From Actinomycetota bacterium (lineage in GTDB: Bacteria > Actinomycetota > Acidimicrobiia > Spongiisociales > UBA11373): a stretch of DNA of 10,420 nt. Positions 1 to 6,238 of this stretch are shown here, piece after piece. Both the position numbers and the translations under genes were made by a program. How positions within the stretch are numbered: position 1 is the stretch's first letter; every line of letters begins with the position of its first letter. Where the stretch lies: the NCBI GenBank assembly GCA_003486285.1, contig DNGH01000256.1, forward strand, positions 1 through 10,420, in the 5' to 3' direction. Below the pieces are notes generated by a model. That model ran no database searches and was not told the origin of the DNA. It saw only the letters and a list, made by a program, of their open reading frames with translations.

Positions 1-165
1 GCTGCCCGCTGCCCGCTGCCCGCTACCAGCTACCCGCTACCCGCGGCGGAGTCGTCGCCCGTCGCCCGTCGCCCGCAAGAGGTCTTACCGGTTACCCGGT
101 ACCCGGCACCTGGCGCCCGATACCCGGTGCGTTCTGGCTGACCGCTGACCGCTGACCGCTGACGA
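1..165. repeat. Cassette of four 7-bp tandem repeat families
   Basis: Four consecutive tracts share a 7-bp period but differ in sequence. Positions 1-44 hold GCTGCCC three times, then GCTACCA, then GCTACCC twice and a partial unit. Positions 51-76 hold GTCGCCC three times with partial units at the edges. Positions 86-127 hold six units related to TACCCGG, some degenerate (TACCGGT, CACCTGG, CGCCCGA). Positions 138-165 hold CTGACCG three times and CTGACGA. Since 7 is not a multiple of 3, and no ORF here has a start, ribosome binding site or family similarity, the tract is read as non-coding. It touches the window edge and may extend to the left. Heptanucleotide tandem repeats are known from cyanobacterial intergenic DNA; any shared mechanism is inference. 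Confidence 0.9.
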
Positions 166-193
166 CTCCTCACCTCCACTGACCCCCGACGCG

Positions 194-207
194 TAGAGTC
201 CCGCGCA
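194..207 (+). promoter_or_regulatory. Putative -10 box of a leaderless transcript
   Basis: TAGAGT at 194-199 fits the TANNNT -10 pattern and lies 8 bases before the ATG at 208. There is no purine-rich Shine-Dalgarno sequence between the box and the ATG. This spacing would put the transcription start on or within a base or two of the start codon, as in leaderless mRNAs, which are common in actinobacteria. No convincing -35 hexamer is seen; the usual -35 position lies in ordinary sequence just downstream of the 7-bp repeats. Confidence 0.45.
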
Positions 208-1350
208 ATGTCCTCCCTCTCCGCGATCGCCGCTTCCACTCCCGCCGATCGCGACCGCTACGTCGACTTCCTGCGCGCCTTCAGCATCGTGACGGTCGTG
301 CTGGGCCACTGGTTCATTGCGATCATCGTGTGGGAGGGTGGGAGGATCTCGGTCGACAACGCCGTCGGCCTGCAGCGCGGGCTGTGGATGGCCACCTGGG
401 TCCTGCAGGTGATGCCGATCTTCTTCTTCGTCGGCGGCTTCTCCAACGCCAGGGGATGGGGCTCGATCCGGCGCCAGGGTCTCGGCTACCGGGCGTTCCT
501 GGCACGGCGCCTGGAGCGCCTCCTCTGGCCCACCGCGATCTTCGCCTCGGTCTGGATCGTCATCGAGGTGATCCTGCACCTCTCCGATACCGGAGCACCA
601 GGCATCACCCGCGGCACCTTCCTTCCCTTCGGCCCGCTCTGGTTCCTCGGCGTCTACGTGGTGGTGATCGCGCTGGCCCCGATGATGCTGGAGGCGCACC
701 GCCGGTGGCGACTCGCGGTTCCGGTCGCCCTGGCGCTGGCGGTGGGGACCGTCGACGCCATCCGACTCGGCACGGACCTGAAGGGCATCGGCTGGGCCAA
801 CCTCCTGCTGGTCTGGCTGGCGGTCCATCAACTCGGTTTCTTCTATGCCGACGGGTCGCTGCCCGCGGCCGGGAGGCGCCGCTGGTGGACGATGATCGGC
901 GCCGGCCTCGGCGTCCTCGCGGTCCTCACCAATCTGGTCACCTTCACCGACGAACTGTGGTACCCGCGCAGCATGGTGGGGGTGGACATCGAGCCGGTGT
1001 CGAACATGAGCCCGCCCACGTTCGCCATCCTGGCGCTGACGGTGTGGCAGGTGGGAGCCGCGATGCTGCTGCGCAGCCGCGCCAACACCTGGCTGGCGCG
1101 ACCCCGCACCTGGACCCGGGTGGTGCTGATCAACTCGATGATCATGACCCTGTTCCTGTGGCACCTCACCGCGTTGGTTGTGGCGATCCTGGTGCTGCAC
1201 CCGCTCGGATTCGGGTTGGAGGCGACCACGTCGATTCGTTGGTGGCTCGAGCGTCCCCTGTGGCTGCTGGCCCCGCCGCTGGCGTTGATCCCCTTGCTTC
1301 TCGCCTTCTCGCGATGGGAGCGTCCGCTCCGGCGCCGACCCGGGGGCTAG
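208..1350 (+). CDS. AT3-family integral membrane acyltransferase
   Basis: The 380-residue product is a polytopic membrane protein of the acyltransferase 3 family, which transfers acyl groups to extracytoplasmic or lipid-linked acceptors such as sugars. Near the N-terminus it has RYVDFLRAFSIVTVVLGHW (Arg17 to Trp35), placing Arg23 and His34 where the family keeps its conserved Arg and His in the first membrane segment. PIFFFVGGFSNARGW follows in the second segment. About ten hydrophobic segments run to the end, and the tail is short and Arg-rich. Its length is normal for the family. The ATG was chosen because RDRYVDFLR follows closely and a -10 box sits 8 bases upstream; there is no ribosome binding site. 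The acceptor and acyl donor cannot be read from the sequence. A cell-envelope glycan or glycolipid is plausible, but only as an inference. Confidence 0.88.
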   Translation: MSSLSAIAASTPADRDRYVDFLRAFSIVTVVLGHWFIAIIVWEGGRISVDNAVGLQRGLWMATWVLQVMPIFFFVGGFSNARGWGSIRRQGLGYRAFLARRLERLLWPTAIFASVWIVIEVILHLSDTGAPGITRGTFLPFGPLWFLGVYVVVIALAPMMLEAHRRWRLAVPVALALAVGTVDAIRLGTDLKGIGWANLLLVWLAVHQLGFFYADGSLPAAGRRRWWTMIGAGLGVLAVLTNLVTFTDELWYPRSMVGVDIEPVSNMSPPTFAILALTVWQVGAAMLLRSRANTWLARPRTWTRVVLINSMIMTLFLWHLTALVVAILVLHPLGFGLEATTSIRWWLERPLWLLAPPLALIPLLLAFSRWERPLRRRPGG

Positions 1351-1428
1351 CCCGTCACGAGCGCGCAATCCCGCCCTGCGGGGCCGTTGTCCCCTGGCGG
1401 CAGGTTGCCCGGGGAGGACGATGAGGTC

Positions 1429-2499
1429 ATGACCACCCAAGTCATCCCCTCGGTAGACCGATCTCGCCTCGGGGCTCTGCTCGCGATCACGGAGGCCCCA
1501 CGGGTCTCGGTCGTGATGCCCGTCAACCACCTCGATCCTCAGCACGACGCCATCCGCGCCCGGGGCCTGGGCGCCCGGCTGCGGGTGCTGCTCGAACCCC
1601 ACGCCGTCGACCAAGCCGTCGCCGATCACCTGCTCGCCACCGTCGAGGAGCGATTCGGCCACCTCCATCCCATTCCCCACGCCATCGGCGCGGTCGCCCT
1701 GTACGCCACGCCGTCCGGTTCGGAGTGGCTCCTCCTCCCGGTGCGGATTCGAGAGACCGTCACTGTGGCGGAGGAGTTCCACCTCCTGCCTGTCATCGAC
1801 GCCGTCGACCCGGCGCACTGTTTCGTGCTCACCCTGGCGCGCGGCGGAAACGCCCTGTGGCGGGCGAACCGCTGGTCGGTCGAACCCGTCACTCTCCCCG
1901 GAGCCCCCGGTGCACTCTCCGAGATCACCCGATTCCGTGAGCTGGAGAAGCAACTGCAGTTCCACCAGTCGGCCCGCGGCGGGGCCGCGGTGTTCCACGG
2001 CCACGCTCTGGGCGAGAACCGCGAGATGGAGCCGGTGCGCGCCTACCTGCGCCGAGTCGATCAGGCCCTCGGCGCCGCGCTCGCCGGCGACACCGCGCCG
2101 GTGCTGCTGGTGGGGCCGGGGAGCCTGCCCGGCATGTTCCGGGACATCTCGACCCACAACCGGATCGTCGACCATCCGATCGAGATCCATCCCGATGGAG
2201 TCGACGCCTCGCATCTGCACGAGTTCGCCCGCCCCGTGGTCGACGCACTCGTGGCCGACCGCACCCAACGGTTCCTGGATCGTGTCGGGATGCTGCGCGA
2301 GCCTCGCAGATCGTCGACGCTGTCAGCGGAGATCGTGGTGGCCGCGGCGCTGGGGCGGGTCGACACGATGCTCTTCGATCCCGACGCCGACAACTGCGGT
2401 GTCGTCAACCGGGCCGCAGTGGCGGCGCTGCGCCACGCGGCGACGGTGCTCTCGGCCCCTGGGTTGCCGACCGGGGCGGCGGCCACCTACCGTTGGTAG
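1429..2499 (+). CDS. baeRF-like protein (bacterial release-factor-like, family 3-like)
   Basis: The 356-residue soluble protein resembles the bacterial archaeo-eukaryotic release factor (baeRF) superfamily, closest from memory to family 3. Three stretches support this. VFHGHALGE (188-196) is followed by a Val-Asp-x-Ala-Leu helix. A TAPVLLVGPGSLPGMFRD strand-turn segment comes next. The C-terminal GRVDTMLFDPDADNCGVVNR (from about 309) is followed by an AAVAALRHAATVL helix, which is where the family puts its L7Ae/eRF1-domain-3-like end. These proteins are predicted to act at the ribosome in stress or rescue. No GGQ tripeptide is present, so peptidyl-tRNA hydrolysis should not be assumed. The ATG at 1429 is preferred over an in-frame TTG at 1387 because GGAGG lies 11 bases before it. 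It starts 78 bp after the acyltransferase, so co-transcription is possible. Confidence 0.75.
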   Translation: MTTQVIPSVDRSRLGALLAITEAPRVSVVMPVNHLDPQHDAIRARGLGARLRVLLEPHAVDQAVADHLLATVEERFGHLHPIPHAIGAVALYATPSGSEWLLLPVRIRETVTVAEEFHLLPVIDAVDPAHCFVLTLARGGNALWRANRWSVEPVTLPGAPGALSEITRFRELEKQLQFHQSARGGAAVFHGHALGENREMEPVRAYLRRVDQALGAALAGDTAPVLLVGPGSLPGMFRDISTHNRIVDHPIEIHPDGVDASHLHEFARPVVDALVADRTQRFLDRVGMLREPRRSSTLSAEIVVAAALGRVDTMLFDPDADNCGVVNRAAVAALRHAATVLSAPGLPTGAAATYRW

Positions 2500-2530
2500 G
2501 AGACTGTGCGGCCCGCGGACATGGTCGAGT

Positions 2531-2701
2531 GTGGCCTTGCGCCGCACGACGCCCACCCCCACCTTCCACCTCGCCTACCTGGCGGGGGCCCGGGGTAGCC
2601 GGCCCAAGGCGGCCATCGATGGCTTTCTGAAGGTCCACAAAGGCCTGTACGAACTGCTCCACAAGCAGTACCAGGTGGCGATCCGCAAGCTGGCCGGCTG
2701 A
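2531..2701 (+). CDS. Probable small uncharacterised protein
   Basis: This reading frame shows strong G/C bias at third codon positions, like its neighbours, and ends in TGA 28 bp before the converging GH130 gene. From GTG 2531 it encodes about 56 residues: a basic N-terminus with Thr-Pro repeats, then what looks like one or two amphipathic helices (AAIDGFLKVHKGLYELL, then HKQYQVAIRKLAG). The start is uncertain. The frame is open upstream through the end of the baeRF gene, a TTG at 2537 is also possible, and the AGGAG at 2498-2502 is too far from either. No family is recognised. It could be a true small gene following the baeRF gene or the tail of a decayed one. The opposite strand also has an open frame here (ATG near 2662), but its product is a low-complexity Arg/Pro/Gly-rich sequence. 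Confidence 0.45.
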   Translation: MALRRTTPTPTFHLAYLAGARGSRPKAAIDGFLKVHKGLYELLHKQYQVAIRKLAG

Positions 2702-2729
2702 GTCCCCGGTTCCTGGCGCGGGCGATCGA

Positions 2730-3686
2730 TCAGGGCTGAGACGCGGTGCCGTGCTCTTCGAGCCACTGCAACATCGCCGCGACGCTGCCGGTGGCGCGGG
2801 CGATGCTCGTGTCGGCAGCGCCGTAGTAGAGGTTCATGGTGTCGCCGTCCGGGGCGATGGTGTAGCCGCACGGGAAGACCACGTTGTCGACGTCCCCGCG
2901 CACCTCGTACGGCTCCTCGGGACCGAAGATCCACTCCTCGCCACGCCGCAGGCAGCGCTCGGGTGCCAGAAGGTCGAACAACGCGAGACCCAGCCGGTAG
3001 ATGACGCCGGCGGCAGTGTGACGCACTCCGTGGTAGATCACCAACCAGCCCTGGGGCGTCTCGAGGGGAGGCGGGGAGAGCCCGATCTTGTTCGCATCCC
3101 ACCACGCCCCCTTGCGGGCCTCGAGCATGAGCTTGTGGTTGCCCCAGTGCCGCAGGTCGGGTGAATAGGAGATCCACATATGGGCCCTGGCCGCACTCAC
3201 CGGGCGATGGATCATCGCCCACTCGCCACCGATGCGATGCGGCAGCAGCGCGGCATCCTTGTCCTCCGGCGACATGACGATGCCGAACCGCTCGAATTCC
3301 CTGAAGTCCCTGGTGAACGCGAGGGACACCCCCGGGCCGTCGCGCGTGTACGCCGTATAGACGACCGCGTACTTCTCGAGCTCTGGCACCCAGGTGATGC
3401 GAGGATCCTCGATCCCCCACAGCTCCTCGGGGTGATTCTCCGGATCGCCCTGCAGCGTGGGTCTCGGATCGATCTGCCAGCCATCCACACCGTTGGCGGA
3501 GCGAGCCGCCGACAGATGGGACAGCCCCCGCCGATCCTCGACGCGGCACAGCAGCAGCGTCGTGCCATCAGGCAAGAGGACCGCGCCCGGGTTGAAGACG
3601 CTGTTGGCGGGATACGGCCAATCCGCGACCGTCAGGATCGGGTTGGAGGCGTGTCGGCGAAAGAGCTCCGGATGGTGGTTGTTCAC
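2730..3686 (-). CDS. GH130-family glycoside phosphorylase/hydrolase
   Basis: The 318-residue cytoplasmic enzyme is predicted to be a five-bladed propeller of glycoside hydrolase family 130, which phosphorolyses or hydrolyses beta-mannosides. Family motifs appear in order: FNPGAV (31-36), RVEDRRG (48-54), GIEDPRIT (91-98) with the candidate general acid Asp94, EDKDAALLPHR (141-151), MIHRP (158-162), ANKIG (198-202), YHGV (218-221), CGY (273-275) and YYGAAD (287-292). The Arg, Lys and His in the middle motifs are where phosphorylases hold phosphate, so phosphorolysis is favoured over hydrolysis, though the linkage cannot be set by eye. The GTG start overlaps the upstream stop as GTGA, indicating translational coupling to the glycosyltransferase; there is no separate ribosome binding site. 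The frame is open 71 codons further upstream, but inside the neighbour, so that extension is rejected. Confidence 0.87.
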   Translation of the reverse strand: MNNHHPELFRRHASNPILTVADWPYPANSVFNPGAVLLPDGTTLLLCRVEDRRGLSHLSAARSANGVDGWQIDPRPTLQGDPENHPEELWGIEDPRITWVPELEKYAVVYTAYTRDGPGVSLAFTRDFREFERFGIVMSPEDKDAALLPHRIGGEWAMIHRPVSAARAHMWISYSPDLRHWGNHKLMLEARKGAWWDANKIGLSPPPLETPQGWLVIYHGVRHTAAGVIYRLGLALFDLLAPERCLRRGEEWIFGPEEPYEVRGDVDNVVFPCGYTIAPDGDTMNLYYGAADTSIARATGSVAAMLQWLEEHGTASQP

Positions 3687-5965
3687 CGAACGTCCATCGA
3701 CAGGAGAGTGGTCTCGGCGAGACGCAGCTCCAGGAGCGCCTGCAGGAAGGCGAGCGTCGATTCGGCCCCCTGATTCTCGTTGGGTCGATCGGGGTGCAGT
3801 CCATCGCGGCATCCCCCCGTCGTGGGGTCGTAGATCGGCAGGTTCAGGTCGTTGCGACCGAGGAACCACTCGAAGGCGCGATGCGCCTCCTTGTTCCACC
3901 GCCGGTCGCCGGTGACCCGGTAGGCCTCGAGGGAGGCGGAAACCATCGCCTGCGCTTCGATCGGCTGCTGATCGAACCGTGCCAGCTCACCGCCGTAGCG
4001 GTAGAAGCCATTCGATCCCACGGGGACGAAGTGGCCGCCGGGGGTGTCGGCGCGCTGCAGGTCGGCAAGCCAGGCGAGCGACTCCAGACCGGCTGCGGTC
4101 ATCGCAGGGTCCTGCATCGACTCGCCGCACAGCAGCATCGCGTGGGGCAGGGTGGCATTGCAGTACGTCAGCCCGTCTTCGAACCACAGCCAGCCCTCGC
4201 GGCGATGCGCCGCATAGAGGCCGGCGAGCCGATTGGCCAGCTCGTCGCGTACCTGGCTGGCGCGGCGATCTCCGGCGAACCGCCGCGAGTACTCGTGGAT
4301 ACCGATGAGTGCAAACGCCCAGGCGCGGGGGCTCGTCGTCTCGAGGATCGCGGGGAGCGCCTGTTCGAACAGCCGTCCCGTCATGCTCTGGAGCGCTGCG
4401 GTCCCGGAACGCGCCATCACCGCGCCCAGCGCCCAGAGGGTTCGACCGAGACTGTCGTCGGATCCCTCCTCCTCGACCCAGCGGCGCTCGTAGTCCATGA
4501 AGTTGTGGAAGCGCCCATTCTCGGCATCGAACGCGTACGAGATGAAGGCGAGGTAGCGCGAGGCAAGCTCGGTGCCTTCGGCGTATCCCAGCTCTTCCAG
4601 CAAGCCGCTCACCAGAAGGGCGCGAGCGTTGTCGTCGGTGGTGTAACCCTCGTGGAAGTTGGGGATCGTGAAGATGGAGTGTTGAAGCATCCCGGTGGCG
4701 TCCGTCATGTGGCGCATGTGATCGAGCCGGAGCGGCGGGAGCTCCGCGGGCCTGGCATCGAGAGCCTTCACGACCGGGCCGGACTGCTGGAAGTGCATGC
4801 GCTCGACCCGCGCTCTCTCGAAGCTCTCGAAGTAACGCTTCGCCACCTCGGGCCAGATCATCGATCGTCCGTACAGATAGGCGCGCTTGCGCATCGCGTG
4901 ACGCTTCGAGTCCTCGTCGAGAAGGCCTATCACCTCCCTGGCCACCGCGTCCGGGTCGTTGAATGGCACCAGGATGCCCCGCCCGTCAGCGAGCATCTCC
5001 TCGGCGTACCAGTACGGCGTCGAGATCACCGCCCGTCCCGCACCGAGGGTGTAGGCGAGGGTTCCGGAGGTGATCTGTGCCTCGTTGAGGTACGGAGTGA
5101 GGTAGATGTCGGCGGCTCCGATGAAGTCGACCAGTTCGTCGATGCTGACGAAGCGGTTGAAGAAGACCACATGACCGGCGACCCCCTTCTCCTCTGCAAG
5201 CCATTGCAGTGAGAGCCGGTACGACTCGCCCTCCTGCTGAATGACGTGGGGATGGGTCGCGCCGAGGATGAAGTAGACGACGTTGGGATACTTGGCCACG
5301 ATCGCCGGAAGCGCGGCGATCACGTTCTCGATTCCCTTGCTCGCCGACAGCAACCCGAAGCTGAGCAGGACGATCTTGCCCTCGACCCCGAACACGTCCT
5401 TGTGGAAGCTCGGGTCCATGAACGGCACGTCGGGAATGCCGTGCGGAATGATGTCGATCTTGTCCGGCGAGACCCCGTAGACGTCGCGCAGGAACTCGGC
5501 TCCGCGCTCGCTCATCACGACCAGGCGATCTGATAGCTCGGCGATCCGCTCCATCACCCGGCGCTGGTCCGGATCCGGATCACGGAGAACGGTGTGCAGG
5601 GTGGTCACGATCGGCATTCGCAGCTCACTCAACAGCGCCAGGATGTGACTGCCGGCGCGCCCGCCGAAGATGCCGTACTCGTGCTGCAGACAGACGAGAT
5701 CTACGTCGTTGATGTTGAGGAAGTCAGCCGCCCGGCGGTACGACTCGATGTCCTTCTCGGTCAGCTCGAAGCGGACTCGTGACGGGTAGGGGTAACCCGC
5801 GTCGGTGTCATTGACCGGCAGGGCGATGCACGACGTCTCGGGGTATCGATCGGCAACGGCCTCGCAGAGATCGGTCATGAAGGTGGCGATGCCGCACTGC
5901 CGGGGCAGGTAGTTGCCGATGAACGCAATACGGCCAAGAGTCGAACCGATCGGCCCCGACTCCAT
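3683..5965 (-). CDS. GT4-type glycosyltransferase fused to helical toroid-like domain
   Basis: The 760-residue soluble protein has two parts. Residues about 12-390 form a GT-B fold of the GT4 type: RIAFIGNYLPRQCGIATF at the N-terminus with a glycine-rich loop, LQHEYGIFGGRAGSH (93-107), IIPHGIPDVPF, SFGLLSASKGIENV (202-215, with Lys210), and the donor-site region from NEAQITSGTLAYTLGAG (294-310). The canonical second Glu of EX7E is absent (Leu303 at that place). Residues about 410-745 look like an all-helical (alpha/alpha)6 toroid-type carbohydrate domain with acidic motifs YTTDDNAR (441-448), WFEDGLTYCNA (594-604), FDQQPIEAQAM (664-674) and NENQGAES (729-736). It probably transfers a nucleotide-sugar glycosyl group; the acceptor is unknown. 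ATG 5965 is chosen because GGAG lies 6 bases upstream and the GT motif begins at residue 12; ATG 5983 lacks this. It is the first gene of an operon with GH130. Confidence 0.85.
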   Translation of the reverse strand: MESGPIGSTLGRIAFIGNYLPRQCGIATFMTDLCEAVADRYPETSCIALPVNDTDAGYPYPSRVRFELTEKDIESYRRAADFLNINDVDLVCLQHEYGIFGGRAGSHILALLSELRMPIVTTLHTVLRDPDPDQRRVMERIAELSDRLVVMSERGAEFLRDVYGVSPDKIDIIPHGIPDVPFMDPSFHKDVFGVEGKIVLLSFGLLSASKGIENVIAALPAIVAKYPNVVYFILGATHPHVIQQEGESYRLSLQWLAEEKGVAGHVVFFNRFVSIDELVDFIGAADIYLTPYLNEAQITSGTLAYTLGAGRAVISTPYWYAEEMLADGRGILVPFNDPDAVAREVIGLLDEDSKRHAMRKRAYLYGRSMIWPEVAKRYFESFERARVERMHFQQSGPVVKALDARPAELPPLRLDHMRHMTDATGMLQHSIFTIPNFHEGYTTDDNARALLVSGLLEELGYAEGTELASRYLAFISYAFDAENGRFHNFMDYERRWVEEEGSDDSLGRTLWALGAVMARSGTAALQSMTGRLFEQALPAILETTSPRAWAFALIGIHEYSRRFAGDRRASQVRDELANRLAGLYAAHRREGWLWFEDGLTYCNATLPHAMLLCGESMQDPAMTAAGLESLAWLADLQRADTPGGHFVPVGSNGFYRYGGELARFDQQPIEAQAMVSASLEAYRVTGDRRWNKEAHRAFEWFLGRNDLNLPIYDPTTGGCRDGLHPDRPNENQGAESTLAFLQALLELRLAETTLLSMDVR

Positions 5966-5971
5966 CCTCGA

Positions 5972-5979
5972 CTCCTCTC
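5972..5979 (-). promoter_or_regulatory. Ribosome binding site deciding the GT4 gene start
   Basis: GAGAGGAG on the minus strand, with GGAG ending 6 bases before ATG 5965, is optimally placed. The alternative in-frame starts at 5983 and 5995 have no comparable site upstream. Confidence 0.7.
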
Positions 5980-6179
5980 TCATGACGGCCACCACACACG
6001 AATTGGCGGCGATTCGCAGCCCCGGCAGATGATGGCATGTCGGAACTGCGCGCGAATCGTGTGGAGTCCTTCCACCCTACTCCCCACAGGGCACTAGCCG
6101 GATGGCGGTCGTGCGGACGAACTCCCGCAGGGCGCCGATCCCAGAGCCAGTCGGGGCCGCAGGGAAGGCTGGGCAGCCG

Positions 6180-6209
6180 TTACACACCGTCGCTTTGTGG
6201 GTGTACCGT
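6180..6209 (+). promoter_or_regulatory. Putative promoter of the ABC importer operon
   Basis: TTACAC at 6180-6185 (4 of 6 matches to TTGACA) and TACCGT at 6204-6209 (fits TANNNT) are separated by 18 bp. This would give a leader of about 25 nt containing the GGGGAG/GAGAGG ribosome binding site for the ATG at 6239. Confidence 0.35.
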
Positions 6210-6238
6210 TGCGTCCAATTCGGTGGGGAGAGAGGTCG

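Larger units (their letters stand above)
5966..6238. other. Divergent intergenic region between GT4/GH130 and ABC importer operons
   Basis: These 273 bp separate two operons that point away from each other. The right half holds the putative promoter of the importer operon (listed separately). For the minus-strand operon the best -10-like hexamer is TAGGGT (reverse complement of 6074-6079), with no good -35, so its promoter is not assigned. An 8-bp inverted repeat, CGATTCGC at 6010-6017 and GCGAATCG at 6052-6059, has 34 bp between the arms and lies in the probable leader of the minus-strand operon. A smaller hairpin, GTGGA-GTCCT-TCCAC, occupies 6061-6075. No small gene or RNA family is recognised. 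Confidence 0.5.

Noticed and set aside
1..165. CRISPR array or coding repeat
   Set aside because: Units are 7 bp with no unique spacers of constant length. Apparent repeat peptides arise because any frame stays open through GC-rich repeats.
1370..1382. Hairpin CCCGC-CCT-GCGGG between the acyltransferase and baeRF genes as terminator
   Set aside because: A 5-bp stem with no T-run is expected by chance in such GC-rich DNA.
85..2268. A 727-codon open frame on the minus strand
   Set aside because: It lies opposite the acyltransferase and baeRF genes, and its product is low-complexity, rich in Arg, Gly, His, Asp and Gln with no family motif. It is a shadow of high-GC coding on the other strand.
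2405..2662. Minus-strand small frame opposite the 56-residue frame
   Set aside because: The product becomes Gly/Arg/Pro-rich low complexity and its frame runs into the end of the baeRF gene. The plus-strand frame has better codon bias and a helix-like product.
3687..3899. Longer N-terminus for the GH130 enzyme
   Set aside because: The extra 71 residues are inside the upstream gene, are Arg-rich and unlike the family. The GTG at 3686 fits a standard 4-bp stop/start overlap.
3794..5212. A 472-codon open frame on the plus strand inside the GT4-toroid gene
   Set aside because: It is antisense to a protein with clear GT4 motifs and has a low-complexity product.
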